From assembly GCA_003170135.1 (NCBI GenBank), contig PMZR01000119.1:111663-175662 (forward strand): a stretch of 64,000 nt of DNA. The letters are read 5' to 3'. The DNA comes from Acidobacteriota bacterium (GTDB taxonomy: Bacteria; Acidobacteriota; Vicinamibacteria; Vicinamibacterales; Fen-181). The notes below the pieces were generated by a model. That model saw only the letters and a list, made by a program, of their open reading frames with translations, was not told where the DNA came from and searched no databases. Below are positions 8,658-16,971 of this stretch, one piece after another (the stretch's first letter is position 1; every line of letters starts with the position of its first letter). A program made the position numbers and the translations under genes.

Positions 8658-9437
8658 CTATCCACCAAACCGCACGACGAACGTCGCCTGGTAGGTGATT
8701 CCGCCGAGATCGATTGTCGACGCCAGGGGCGCAAATGCGCTGCTCACGTCGCCGTGCGCCCTCTGGTAGCGAATCTCACCGCCAACTGCGTACTTGCCGA
8801 GCGGCACGCGTGCACCGGCCACCACCAAGGGACCGATGTTCGTGCCGCTTGCAACATAGCTCGCAGCGAAAACGCTCTGGTCGCCGGCGACGAACTGCCC
8901 CGTCTCGCTATACCGCCAGATGAAGACGCCCAGCCCGGCGCCGATGTAGGGCTCGACGACGTTCTGACGGCCGAGCGGCAGGAACCGGACCGTGGCCGTG
9001 ATCGGGATGACACGCAGCCGCAAGGCCTGGGTGATCTCCGAGCCGTCGAGGTTTACGAAATTCGCGGAAACGCTTGATACGTTGCGGCTGTAATACCCAA
9101 CGCCAGCGCTGCCTTCCAAGAAGTCGCCGACGCCGATGAGCCATTCCCCACCGAAGGTGACGTTGTTGAACCCCTTCTTCAGGCACGATGCTGCACTGCC
9201 GCCGTTATTGATGCAACCAGCCCCGTTGCTTTGAACAGGATAGTCAAGGCGGTCTATGTTGCCCCCCAGGAGCAGCTCCTGCGCCGCGATGTCCGTACTC
9301 GGGCGCCCGTCGAGACCGCGCACAGAGAAGTAGCCGATGTTGAAACTGACGGCCTGCGACTGGGCGTACGCGGGCGCCGCAAAGGCCGCACCGAACAACA
9401 CGACGGCAACCAGGGCGACAGAGAATTTGCGAAGCAT
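8658..9437 (-). CDS. Outer-membrane beta-barrel protein
   Basis: The start at 9437 has an AAGGAG six bases upstream and opens a clear signal peptide (MLRKFSVALVAVVLFGAAFA..AYAQ). The remaining roughly 235 residues show barrel strands ('FGGEWLIGVGDFLEGSAGVGYY', 'VEPYIGAGLGVFIWRY') and end 'ITYQATFVVRFGG' with an aromatic near the C-terminus, as outer-membrane barrels do. It resembles small OmpA/OmpW-like barrels. Two cysteines in 'GAGCINNGGSAASCLKKG' could form a loop disulfide. A candidate sigma-54 promoter lies about 70 bp upstream. The role is unknown. Confidence 0.75.
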   Translation of the reverse strand: MLRKFSVALVAVVLFGAAFAAPAYAQSQAVSFNIGYFSVRGLDGRPSTDIAAQELLLGGNIDRLDYPVQSNGAGCINNGGSAASCLKKGFNNVTFGGEWLIGVGDFLEGSAGVGYYSRNVSSVSANFVNLDGSEITQALRLRVIPITATVRFLPLGRQNVVEPYIGAGLGVFIWRYSETGQFVAGDQSVFAASYVASGTNIGPLVVAGARVPLGKYAVGGEIRYQRAHGDVSSAFAPLASTIDLGGITYQATFVVRFGG

Positions 9438-9507
9438 ACGGGCTCCTTGGAAGGAGTTGATAAATGAGGATCCGGCCGGCGCCAGGAACCGCTCGTCACT
9501 GCCGGGG

Positions 9508-9523
9508 AGCATGAAGAATGCCA
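9508..9523 (-). promoter_or_regulatory. Candidate sigma-54 promoter
   Basis: On the minus strand the sequence TGGCATTCTTCATGCT matches the -24/-12 pattern: GG and GC separated by 10 nt, TGGCA at -24 and TGC at -12. It lies about 70 bp upstream of the outer-membrane protein start at 9437. A sigma-54-dependent activator is encoded at 51671. No enhancer site was identified, and a chance match is possible. Confidence 0.35.
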
Positions 9524-9667
9524 TGCCTCGGCCGCAAATCGCGGCTGTATTTTGGGGTCCGCCGGCCCGGTGTCCCAGTTTGGGGTCACTCCCTGTCCGG
9601 GTTCGTGTCCTCTCCCGGTCGGCCCAAGGGAGGCGCGAATCCGGACGAAAATGAGCGCGGGCCGCTC

Positions 9668-10477
9668 CTAGCCGGCACCCGGGCCTGCGCGAAATCGCTC
9701 CACGGTCCCGAGCATCTCTGCATGAATCCGGCCGTTGGAGGCGAGGAGGCTTGCTCGCCGGACATCGAACGGGCCGCCGTCGATCGCGGTAATCCGCCCA
9801 CCAGCCTCTTGCACAATCAAGGCCCCGGCGGCGACGTCCCACGGCTTGAGTTGCTCCTCCCAGAACCCATCCATGCGGCCGGCGGCGACATAGCAGAGGT
9901 CGAGCGCCGCGGACCCGAGGCGACGCACCGCCTGCGCGCGCTCGATGAACGCGCCGAACAGGCCGACCACCGGCGCCGCCGTCTCGTGAACGTCGTACGG
10001 GAACCCCGTGACGAGCAAGGCATCGACCAGCGTTGGCGCCTGCGAGACGCGCAGTGGCTGCCCGTTCAAGAACGCGCCGCCGCCGCGCTCGGCCGTGAAC
10101 AGTTCGCGGCGCCAGGGGTCGTACACCGCACCAATTTCCAGCCGGCCGTCGATCTCCAGGCCGAGCGACGAACAGAAAATCGGCAGGCCGTGCGCGTAGT
10201 TGGTCGTCCCGTCCAGCGGATCGAAGATCCAGCAGTGTCGGGCCGGGACGCGGCCGCTGGGTGCGCCGAACTCCTCGGCCAGGACGTCGTGGTCGGGGAA
10301 CCTGTCGGCCACCATCGCGCGGAATGCCCGCTCGACCGCGAGATCGACTTCGGTGACGAGGTCGATCCGGCCCTTCTTGGAGACTTCGATGGCTCCGCCG
10401 AAGCGGGCCATCTGCAGATCGCCCGCGGCGACGACCGCCTGGATTGCGGTGGCGAGGAGTATCGGGTCGTGAGGCAT
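9668..10477 (-). CDS. suhB: Inositol-1-monophosphatase family phosphatase
   Basis: A Mg-dependent phosphatase of 269 residues. The metal-binding motifs are complete: 'DLVTEVDLAVE' near residue 40, 'LAEEFGAP', 'WIFDPLDGTTNYAHGLP' (approx. residues 80-96) and the C-terminal 'KPWDVAAGALIVQEAGG'. It could act on inositol phosphates or related sugar phosphates. SuhB-like members also have an rRNA-processing role in E. coli, so the symbol is only a family label. It is followed upstream by an RsbW-type gene on the same strand with a small repeat in the 66-bp gap. Confidence 0.93.
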   Translation of the reverse strand: MPHDPILLATAIQAVVAAGDLQMARFGGAIEVSKKGRIDLVTEVDLAVERAFRAMVADRFPDHDVLAEEFGAPSGRVPARHCWIFDPLDGTTNYAHGLPIFCSSLGLEIDGRLEIGAVYDPWRRELFTAERGGGAFLNGQPLRVSQAPTLVDALLVTGFPYDVHETAAPVVGLFGAFIERAQAVRRLGSAALDLCYVAAGRMDGFWEEQLKPWDVAAGALIVQEAGGRITAIDGGPFDVRRASLLASNGRIHAEMLGTVERFRAGPGAG

Positions 10478-10507
10478 GGAGGTCTTCGAGAGGTCCGACA
10501 GTCGGGA

Positions 10508-10562
10508 GTCGATAGTTGATAGTTGATGGTCACCCGGTGGATCTCAACGATGAACTATCGAC
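10508..10562. repeat. Heptad array GTCGATA/GTTGATA/GTTGATG with inverted partner
   Basis: Three 7-nt words occupy 10508-10528. A partner, GATGAACTATCGAC (10549-10562), is the inverse of the first words with one mismatch. The right arm encodes the last residues of the RsbW-like protein (S-I-V-H-R), so the repeat has been taken into the coding end. Confidence 0.55.
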
Positions 10563-10996
10563 GCATCGTCCCGTTCGGGCAGCTTCTTCACCATGCGCAC
10601 TTCCATCCCGCCTTCCGGCAGCCGCCGCAGCGAAACGTCGTCCATGAAGTTGCGCATGAAGAAGATCCCGCGCCCGCTCGATTTCAGCAGGTTCTCCGGC
10701 GCGAGCGGATTGAGCAACACCGACGGGTCGAACCCGGCGCCCTGGTCGCGCACGGAGACGACAAGCTCTGTCGGGTGCGACGCGAACTCCACGAACACCG
10801 ACTTGCGGGCGTCGCTGCGGTTGCCGTGCTTGATCGCGTTGATCACCGATTCACGGATGGCGACACTGATCCAATGCAAGTGCTCCTCGTCCAGGCCCGC
10901 CAGCCGGCCGAACGCATCGCTCACGATTTGCACCAGGTCCAGCATCTCGAACGCACTGCTGAACTCCAGGCGGATTGTCTGTCCGTTGTTCGCCAT
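10544..10996 (-). CDS. RsbW/SpoIIAB-type ATP-binding serine kinase (anti-sigma family)
   Basis: A single-domain GHKL ATPase (HATPase_c_2) of about 150 residues. The N-box 'VAIRESVINAIKHGNRSD' and G-boxes 'VRDQGAGFDP' and 'GRGIFFMRNFMD' are all intact. Such proteins bind sigma factors or phosphorylate STAS-type antagonists in partner-switching. No sigma-B-like factor or STAS partner is adjacent. The start at 10996 (M-A-N-N-G-Q-T-I-R-L) is chosen because it opens straight into the conserved strand. ATGs at 11044 and 11083 would add 16-29 unconserved residues. Confidence 0.85.
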   Translation of the reverse strand: MANNGQTIRLEFSSAFEMLDLVQIVSDAFGRLAGLDEEHLHWISVAIRESVINAIKHGNRSDARKSVFVEFASHPTELVVSVRDQGAGFDPSVLLNPLAPENLLKSSGRGIFFMRNFMDDVSLRRLPEGGMEVRMVKKLPERDDASIVHR

Positions 10997-11248
10997 CCCG
11001 ATCGCCGCGTTCCCGGGGCAGGATTGGTCGGCCGTGCGTCCCATAATATAAGCGAAACTGCCCTTCAACCACGAATACGGCAATTGGCGGGCCGGGGTTC
11101 ATTTCAGGGGGACCGGGCAGCCCGTGATGAACGTCCAGCGTCAGCACCGAGACCAGCCAGGCGCCCGCCCGCCACGGCGGGCCGACAGGAAATATCGGGC
11201 TTTCACCGCGGGCTGCTAGGCGCGGGGCCGAGATGTTATAGTCCCTAC

Positions 11249-12553
11249 GTGTCCGCCGCTGACCGCGTCACGATCCAGCCGGCCCGGCGGGTGACCGGCC
11301 GAGTCACCCCGCCCGGGGACAAGTCCATTTCCCATCGTTATGCGATGCTCGCCGCGCTCGCCGACGGGCCATCGGTCATCGAGCGGTACGCGCCCGGTGC
11401 CGACTGCCAGGCGACGCTCGCGTGCCTGGGCGGCCTGGGCGTCGCGATCGCCGAGCGCGCGGAGCCGTCGGGAGCACCCGCCGTCCGCGTGATGGGTCGC
11501 GGGCTGCGGGGCCTCGCCCCTGCCGAGGCCGCTCTCGACGCGCGGAATGCCGGCACGACACTGCGGCTGCTGTCCGGGATCGTGGCCGCCCATCGCTTCG
11601 TGACGACGCTGACCGGCGACGCGTCGTTGTGCCGCCGGCCGATGGCGCGCGTCATCGACCCGCTGACCCGCATGGGCGCGCGCATCGACGCGCGCGACGG
11701 CTGTCCGCCGCTGACGATCACGGGAGCGGATCTGCGGGCGATCGCCTACACGACCAAGGTGCCCAGCGCGCAGGTCAAGAGCGCGATCCTGCTGGCCGGC
11801 CTCCAGGCGGTCGGCACGACCAGCGTCACCGAGCCGGCGTCCACCCGCAATCACACGGAACTCGCGCTGGCGGCCTTCGGCGCGGACGTGGCGACCGAGG
11901 GAACCACGGTCACGGTGCGCGGCATGCAGCCGCTCCGTGGCGCGGCCCTGCGCGTTCCCGGCGATCCCTCGTCCGCGGCGTTCTGGGCGGTCGCGGCCGC
12001 CGGCCTGCCGGGATCCGACATCGAGATCGCCGACGTCGGCCTCAATCCAACGCGCATCGCGTTTCTGGAGGTGCTGCGCCGGGCGGGTGCCCAGGTGGAG
12101 GCCACCATCGCCGGCCACACCGGCGGCGAAGCGTTCGGCACGCTTCGGGTGCGTTGCAAAGACCTGCGCCCAATCGTGCTCGATGGCTCCGACATCCCCG
12201 CGCTCATCGACGAGTTGCCCGCGCTTGCGGCGCTCGCCACCTTCGGCGGCCAGATCGACGTGCGCGGCGCTTCCGAGCTGCGGGTCAAGGAGAGCGACAG
12301 GATCAGCTGTCTCGTCTCGGGGCTGCGAGGGCTCGGCGCGGATGTCGAGGAGCGGCCCGACGGTTTCGTCGTGCGCGGGCGGCGGCGCCTGGCGGGTGGC
12401 ACGGCCGATGCGGCCGGGGATCATCGGCTCGCAATGTCGTTCGCGATTGCGGCGCTCGGCGCGCGCGGACCATGCACCGTGACCGGCGCCGCTTCCGTCG
12501 CCGTGTCCTACCCGGGCTTCTTCGACGTGCTTCGGACCATCGTGGACGAGTAG
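11249..12553 (+). CDS. aroA: EPSP synthase (3-phosphoshikimate 1-carboxyvinyltransferase)
   Basis: It condenses shikimate-3-phosphate with PEP in the chorismate pathway. The start is a GTG (V-S-A-A-D-R-V), although the frame stays open 242 codons further upstream by GC bias alone. The conserved start 'RVTGRVTPPGDKSISHRYA' begins 10 residues in. 'LDARNAGTTLRLLSG' and 'LRVKESDRISCLVSGL' mark the phosphate- and PEP-binding sites, and 'AGDHRLAMSFAIA' is near the end. At 434 residues it matches the family length. It is followed 21 bp later by shikimate kinase, a coherent aromatic-amino-acid pair. Confidence 0.97.
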   Translation: MSAADRVTIQPARRVTGRVTPPGDKSISHRYAMLAALADGPSVIERYAPGADCQATLACLGGLGVAIAERAEPSGAPAVRVMGRGLRGLAPAEAALDARNAGTTLRLLSGIVAAHRFVTTLTGDASLCRRPMARVIDPLTRMGARIDARDGCPPLTITGADLRAIAYTTKVPSAQVKSAILLAGLQAVGTTSVTEPASTRNHTELALAAFGADVATEGTTVTVRGMQPLRGAALRVPGDPSSAAFWAVAAAGLPGSDIEIADVGLNPTRIAFLEVLRRAGAQVEATIAGHTGGEAFGTLRVRCKDLRPIVLDGSDIPALIDELPALAALATFGGQIDVRGASELRVKESDRISCLVSGLRGLGADVEERPDGFVVRGRRRLAGGTADAAGDHRLAMSFAIAALGARGPCTVTGAASVAVSYPGFFDVLRTIVDE

Positions 12554-12574
12554 AAGCGCGACAGCGGGACGACC

Positions 12575-13075
12575 GTGCGCAAGGACAAGATCTACCTGGT
12601 GGGATTCATGTCGTCGGGCAAGACGACCGCGGCGCGCAGCCTGGGCCAGCGCCTGGGGTGGCGTACCGAGGACATCGACGAGCGGATCGAGGCGCTCGAG
12701 CGCATGACCGTCGCCGAGATCTTCGCGAGCCGGGGCGAGCCGTACTTTCGGGCCGCCGAGCGCGACGTGCTGCGGGCGCTGCTGGCACCACGCAACCTGG
12801 TGGTTGCGACCGGCGGCGGCACGTTCGTGGATCCGGAGAATCGGGCGGTGATCAACGACGACGGCGTCTCGGTCTGGATCGACGTGCCGTTCGAAGAGGT
12901 GCTCGGCCGACTGCCCGCCGACGGCCGGCGCCCGCTGGCGTCGAACCGGACCGAGATGGAAGCGCTCTACGCCGCGCGACGTGCCGCCTATCAGCAGGCG
13001 CACTTGCGCCTGGATGGGGCGCGCGCCCCGGTCGAGGAAGTGGTCGAGCGCGTGCTCGATTGGCTGGGCTACTGA
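12575..13075 (+). CDS. aroK: Shikimate kinase
   Basis: It phosphorylates shikimate, the step before EPSP synthase. The 166 residues carry Walker A 'GFMSSGKTTAARSLGQRL', the shikimate-binding 'DIDERIEALERMTVAEIF', 'RGEPYFRAAERDVL', the 'VATGGGTFVDPENR' Walker-B-like loop and the lid 'GRRPLAS'. The start codon is GTG (M-R-K-D-K-I-Y-L-V-G). It lies directly after aroA and is probably cotranscribed. The gene is followed by a large inverted heptad repeat. Confidence 0.96.
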   Translation: MRKDKIYLVGFMSSGKTTAARSLGQRLGWRTEDIDERIEALERMTVAEIFASRGEPYFRAAERDVLRALLAPRNLVVATGGGTFVDPENRAVINDDGVSVWIDVPFEEVLGRLPADGRRPLASNRTEMEALYAARRAAYQQAHLRLDGARAPVEEVVERVLDWLGY

Positions 13076-13077
13076 TC

Positions 13078-13221
13078 AGTGCTGGGTGCTACGTGCTGAG
13101 TGCTACGTGCCGAGTGCTACGTGCGCGTGCCCTGCTGAGTGCATGCACCCGGCGCCGAGCACGTCGCACCGAGCACATAGCACATAGCACGCGTGGCACC
13201 GAGCACATAGCACCCAGCACT
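13078..13221. repeat. Long inverted repeat of heptads (AGTGCTA/CGTGCTG type)
   Basis: The left arm (13078-13141) is a run of 7-nt words such as AGTGCTA and CGTGCTG. The right arm (13155-13221) is the inverse, built from GAGCACA and TAGCACA words. The outermost 26 nt of the arms match at all but a few positions, so a hairpin of more than 50 bp is possible. It starts two bases after the aroK stop and ends 19 bp before the metallophosphoesterase start. The function is unknown. Confidence 0.8.
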
Positions 13222-13240
13222 ACTTGTGCGGCTTATCCCA

Positions 13241-13984
13241 ATGCGCTACCTCATCCTCAGCGATATTCACGCGAATCTCGACGCGTTGCAGGCAGTGCTG
13301 CACGAGGCCGACCGGCTCACCTACGACCGGGTGCTCGTGCTCGGGGACCTGGTCGGCTACGGCGCCCAGCCCAACGAAGTCATCGACGAGATCCGCGCCC
13401 TCGATCCGCTCGCCATCATCCGCGGCAACCACGACAAGGTCGCGGCAGGCATCGAAGGGGCCGACGGGTTCAATCCGATTGCCCAGCAGGCGGCCGAGTG
13501 GACCTACAAGACGTTGACCCCGGAGAATCGTCTGTACCTGTCCACGCGGCCGCTGGGGCCGATCTTCGTGGACGGGGACACCGAGATCTGCCACGGCTCG
13601 CCCGGCGACGAAGATGCGTATATCACCAGTGAGCTGGCCGCGCTGCGCGCGTTGAAGCAGTCGGAGCGGCCCGTCTGTTTCTACGGCCACACGCACGTGC
13701 CCGTCGCCTTCCGCCTTACCGACACGGGGTTCGAGGTGGTCGCGGGCCGGTCGAATGGCGAACGGCAAGTGACGATCGAGCGGGGCATGCAGTACCTGAT
13801 CAACCCCGGCTCGGTCGGGCAGCCGCGCGACGGGGATCCGCGCGCGGCGTTTGCGCTGTTTGAACGCGACCCGCGCGTCGTGACGCTCTACCGCACGCCG
13901 TATCCCGTCGAGCGCGCGCAGGAGCGGATCGTCGAGGCGGGTCTTCCCGAAACGCTCGCGCGGCGCCTGGCGCTCGGGCGGTAG
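13241..13984 (+). CDS. Metallophosphoesterase (calcineurin-like)
   Basis: A dinuclear-metal phosphoesterase of 247 residues, with ligands in order: 'ILSDIHANLDAL' at the N-terminus, 'LGDLVGYGAQPNEVI', 'IIRGNHDKV' and 'CFYGHTHVPVAF', followed by 'LINPGSVGQPRDGDPRAAF'. This is the YfcE/protein-phosphatase-like group that acts on nucleotides or phosphodiesters. A GTG five codons earlier is possible, but the ATG at 13241 starts exactly at the conserved first strand. The preceding gap is the heptad inverted repeat. The substrate is unknown. Confidence 0.92.
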   Translation: MRYLILSDIHANLDALQAVLHEADRLTYDRVLVLGDLVGYGAQPNEVIDEIRALDPLAIIRGNHDKVAAGIEGADGFNPIAQQAAEWTYKTLTPENRLYLSTRPLGPIFVDGDTEICHGSPGDEDAYITSELAALRALKQSERPVCFYGHTHVPVAFRLTDTGFEVVAGRSNGERQVTIERGMQYLINPGSVGQPRDGDPRAAFALFERDPRVVTLYRTPYPVERAQERIVEAGLPETLARRLALGR

Positions 13985-14090
13985 GGAACGAACACATGGT
14001 CAGTGAAGGCCGCCCTTCGACACGCAGGGCGGTGAGTCTGTCGAACCGCATTGTCCCACCGTGTCCCACGTTCGCCCCCCTGAGGTGCCC

Positions 14091-16403
14091 ATGTCTCGAC
14101 GTCCATCTGAAGTTCCCGAATGTTGGCCCCGGCTCCTGTCCCTCGTCTTCGCCGGCATCGCCGGCGCGGCGCTTCTCGCCACCCTGCCCCTCCACGCGCA
14201 GGCCGGGCCAGATCGATGCCTGGTGCCCGCGTCGATTCGGGACGCGATCCTGAACGAGACGTCGGGCGAAGAAGCGTACCAGCACGTGCAGATGCTCGCG
14301 GTGAACCGCGACCGCCAGCCCGATGAGTACCGGAACGAGTTCTTCGAGACGACCTACCTTCGCACCATGGCGAAACAATACGGCCTGTCCGACGTGCAGG
14401 TGGACTTCTTTCCCACGCGCGATGTCTGGGACGCCGAAGAGGGCGACCTGTGGCTCATCCAGCCGACGATGAAGAAGATCGCCAGCCTGACGATGGTGCC
14501 GACGGCGGTGGCCCAGGGCAGCACGACGGCCGACGTGGAGGCCGAGGTCGTCTACGTCGGTCAGGGCCGTGAGGCGGACTACGCGGGCAAGGACGTGAAA
14601 GGCAAGATCGTGCTCGGCAGCGGAGGCGTTGGCGGCGTCTTCACGAGTGGCGTCGTCCAGCGGGGCGCCGCCGGCGCTCTGGGCACGGGCAGCACCGGCG
14701 TCACCGCGAATTCGGCCGGCTACACGCTCGACCAGCTGGGATGGTCCACCGTGCCCGCGACCGCGGAGCATCCCGGGTTCGGATTCGTCCTGTCGCTGCG
14801 CCAGTTCTACGAGATCCGCGACTACCTCGAACGAGGGCAGAAAGTCGTGATGCGCGCGCACCTGCGGACGAGCACCTACCCGGGCAAGATGAACGTGATC
14901 TCGGCGTCGATTCCCGGCAGCGACCCGGCCGCCGGCGAGTTCATCGCCGTCGCCCACGCGTACGAAACGATCGCAACGCCTGGCGCGAACGACAACTGCA
15001 CGGGCGTGGCCACGATCCTCGAGGTGGGCCGGACGCTCGCGCGCCTGATCAAGACCGGGGTGCTGCCCCAGCCGAAACGCACGATCCGCTTCGCGTGGGG
15101 GCCGGAGATCTCGGGCACGACGGCCTACATGTTCAAGCACCCCGAGCTGCAGGACAAGCTGATCGCCGCGCTCAACTTCGACATGACCGGTGCGGACCTG
15201 GCGGTCACAGGCGGGTACCTGCGGATGAAGATGACGCCGGATTCACGTCCAAGCTACCTGAACGACTTGATCGCCAGCCTGCTTCAGTTCGTCGATCAGA
15301 CCGAGATCCGGACGCAGCAGGGCACGAACCAGCCGTTCGGTTATCGCCTGACGCCGGTCGCCACGATCACCTCCGGCAGCGACCACTCGGTGTTCAACAA
15401 CGGCGGCATCCCGGCGATGCAGTTCAATCACTGGCCGGACAACTTCTACCACAGCAGTCACGACCGCATCATCAACGTCGATCCGACCGAGCTGAAACGC
15501 AGCAGCTTCATGGCCGCCGCCGCGTTCTACTACATGGCGACCGCCGGCGCGCCGCAGGCGCGCGACTTGGCTTGGGACGCCGCCGCGAACGGCGAGAAGT
15601 GGATTGCGGAGGTGACGCGGCAATCGGTGCGGCTGCTCGGCAACGACGCGACGAAACTGCCCGAGCAGTACAAAGCCGCGCAGAACAAGGTGACCTGGGC
15701 GTGCAATCGCGCCAGGGGCGGCGTCGAATCAGTTCTGGCGCTGGCGAAAGATGCGGATGTCGCAGCGACCGTGAAGACGCTGGTCGGCACGCTGGAGGCG
15801 ACGCGCGACCTGAACGCCCGGATGCTCGAGAACGCATACAAGGAGCGCTGCGCCACCCTCGGCGTCAAGCCGGCGCCAATCGCGTTGACCGACAAGGAGC
15901 TCGAGTACTCGCTGATGGTGCCGCGGCGCCTGTTCAAGGTCTACTCCGCGGAAGCGCAGAAGCGCCAGGCGCAGGGGCCCGGGCAGGGACAGGCACCGGC
16001 CCAGGGCCAGCGCGGGGCGCCACCGCAGCGGCCGGCCGCCGCGGCGGCTGCGGCGCCAACCGAGCCCGTCGAGGGGCAGCCACCCGCACCAGCACAGGGA
16101 CAGCGAGGCGGCGGCCGGGGCGGCCGGAATCAAGGCTTGCCGGGACTGGCGTCGAATGAGGTGGCGAACTTCATCGACGGCTCGCGCAGCATCCTCGACA
16201 TCTACAACGCCGTGCGCGCGGAGTGCGGCAACCTCGTTACGGGCAGCAACGACGTGAAGTTCGCCTACATTCTCGCGACCGATGCGCCGGACGTCGATCT
16301 GGAAGCCGTCGCGACGTCGCTACAGAACATGGAGAAGGCGGGCACGATCGAGATCACGAAGAAGCCGGCGCCGACGCCGGCGAAGAAGGGGACGAAGAAG
16401 TAG
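14091..16403 (+). CDS. Exported M28-family metallopeptidase with PA domain
   Basis: About 770 residues with a signal peptide ending near 'LPLHAQAG'. A PA-domain-like segment (approx. 140-225, 'GKDVKGKIVLGSGGVGG') is followed by the M28 zinc domain: 'HAYETIATPGANDNCTG' (His and Asp ligands), 'WGPEISGTTAYM' (catalytic Glu; the usual second Glu is Ile), 'NFDMTGADL' and 'YHSSHDRI' (last His). A Pro/Gln/Gly-rich linker (approx. 620-680) leads to a small C-terminal helical domain. It probably degrades peptides in the periplasm or outside the cell. The start at 14091 has GAGGT upstream; an ATG at 14061 is also in frame. Confidence 0.88.
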   Translation: MSRRPSEVPECWPRLLSLVFAGIAGAALLATLPLHAQAGPDRCLVPASIRDAILNETSGEEAYQHVQMLAVNRDRQPDEYRNEFFETTYLRTMAKQYGLSDVQVDFFPTRDVWDAEEGDLWLIQPTMKKIASLTMVPTAVAQGSTTADVEAEVVYVGQGREADYAGKDVKGKIVLGSGGVGGVFTSGVVQRGAAGALGTGSTGVTANSAGYTLDQLGWSTVPATAEHPGFGFVLSLRQFYEIRDYLERGQKVVMRAHLRTSTYPGKMNVISASIPGSDPAAGEFIAVAHAYETIATPGANDNCTGVATILEVGRTLARLIKTGVLPQPKRTIRFAWGPEISGTTAYMFKHPELQDKLIAALNFDMTGADLAVTGGYLRMKMTPDSRPSYLNDLIASLLQFVDQTEIRTQQGTNQPFGYRLTPVATITSGSDHSVFNNGGIPAMQFNHWPDNFYHSSHDRIINVDPTELKRSSFMAAAAFYYMATAGAPQARDLAWDAAANGEKWIAEVTRQSVRLLGNDATKLPEQYKAAQNKVTWACNRARGGVESVLALAKDADVAATVKTLVGTLEATRDLNARMLENAYKERCATLGVKPAPIALTDKELEYSLMVPRRLFKVYSAEAQKRQAQGPGQGQAPAQGQRGAPPQRPAAAAAAAPTEPVEGQPPAPAQGQRGGGRGGRNQGLPGLASNEVANFIDGSRSILDIYNAVRAECGNLVTGSNDVKFAYILATDAPDVDLEAVATSLQNMEKAGTIEITKKPAPTPAKKGTKK

Positions 16404-16404
16404 T

Positions 16405-16490
16405 CGGCAGTGGATAGTCGGCAGTGGATAGTGGGTAGTGAATAGTGGGTAGTGGGCAGCGCGCCTGTCACTATCCACTACCCACTATCG
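16405..16490. repeat. Inverted heptad array GTAGTGG/ATAGTGG between convergent genes
   Basis: The left arm (16405-16460) holds seven 7-nt words (GTGGATA, GTCGGCA, GTGGGTA, GTGAATA and similar). The right arm (16468-16490) is the inverse (ACTATCC, ACTACCC words). The gap lies between the peptidase stop and the convergent small-membrane-protein stop, with nothing else in it, so a bidirectional transcription end is an attractive reading. The same words occur in the array at 32784-32827. Confidence 0.75.
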
Positions 16491-16491
16491 C

Positions 16492-16644
16492 TTACCCCCG
16501 TCGCGCTCTTCTCTGCTCGGTCTCTTCGCGGCGCCGCAGTTCGGCCGCGAACGCGTCGCGCGCGGCGCGCGAACCGAGAATCCATCCGATGACGACCCCG
16601 AGCATGATGATCGTCGGGATGTAGATGAAGTGACCGGCACCCAT
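16492..16644 (-). CDS. Small single-pass membrane protein at the end of the ccm operon
   Basis: A 50-residue protein with one transmembrane helix (approx. residues 7-24, 'YIPTIIMLGVVIGWILGS') and a highly charged Arg/Glu tail ('AAELRRREETEQRRARRG'). It begins 8 bp after the CcmD-like stop, which makes it the last gene of the cytochrome c maturation operon. The frame extends further upstream, but the ATG at 16644 is the first that does not overlap the previous gene. It may be an accessory to CcmC/CcmD. No family was recognised. Confidence 0.6.
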   Translation of the reverse strand: MGAGHFIYIPTIIMLGVVIGWILGSRAARDAFAAELRRREETEQRRARRG

Positions 16645-16652
16645 CGTCCGCC

Positions 16653-16967
16653 TCACGCCTTCCGCTCGACCCGCCTGCGCAGGTCGGTGATCTCGCGCTG
16701 CACGGCGCCCATCCGCCGCCACAGCGACCAGACATAGACGAGCAACGCCACCCAGACGAAGCCGTAGGCGCCCATCACGAGCGGGGCCGCCGGCATCTTC
16801 TCCTGCGGCGGCAAGTCCTTCACCGGCACGAACTCACCCTGGCCACCCTGCGGTTGGGCCGCCGTCTGCCCCAGGCCTCCCGCAAAGGCCGCTCCGGCCG
16901 CGGCGACGCCCACGCCGAGCGCCAGCACGAACACCACCAGTGCCGTTGCGATCCATTGCCTTCGCAT
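16653..16967 (-). CDS. ccmD: CcmD-like small membrane protein
   Basis: A 104-residue protein with an N-terminal hydrophobic segment ('ATALVVFVLALGVGVAAAGAAF') and a second helix 'MGAYGFVWVALLVYVWSLW' followed by a charged amphipathic helix ('MGAVQREITDLRRRV'). The AYG-x-V-W-x-A-L-L-V-Y-V-W-S pattern and the position after ccmC match CcmD, which releases holo-CcmE from CcmABC. It is longer than the roughly 60-residue classical CcmD because of the extra N-terminal segment. The start at 16967 is five bases past the ccmC stop. Confidence 0.75.
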   Translation of the reverse strand: MRRQWIATALVVFVLALGVGVAAAGAAFAGGLGQTAAQPQGGQGEFVPVKDLPPQEKMPAAPLVMGAYGFVWVALLVYVWSLWRRMGAVQREITDLRRRVERKA

Positions 16968-16971
16968 CGCT

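Noticed and set aside
10523..11248. 242-codon N-terminal extension of aroA
   Set aside because: No domain pattern; overlaps the oppositely oriented RsbW-like gene. EPSP synthase homology starts just after the GTG at 11249.
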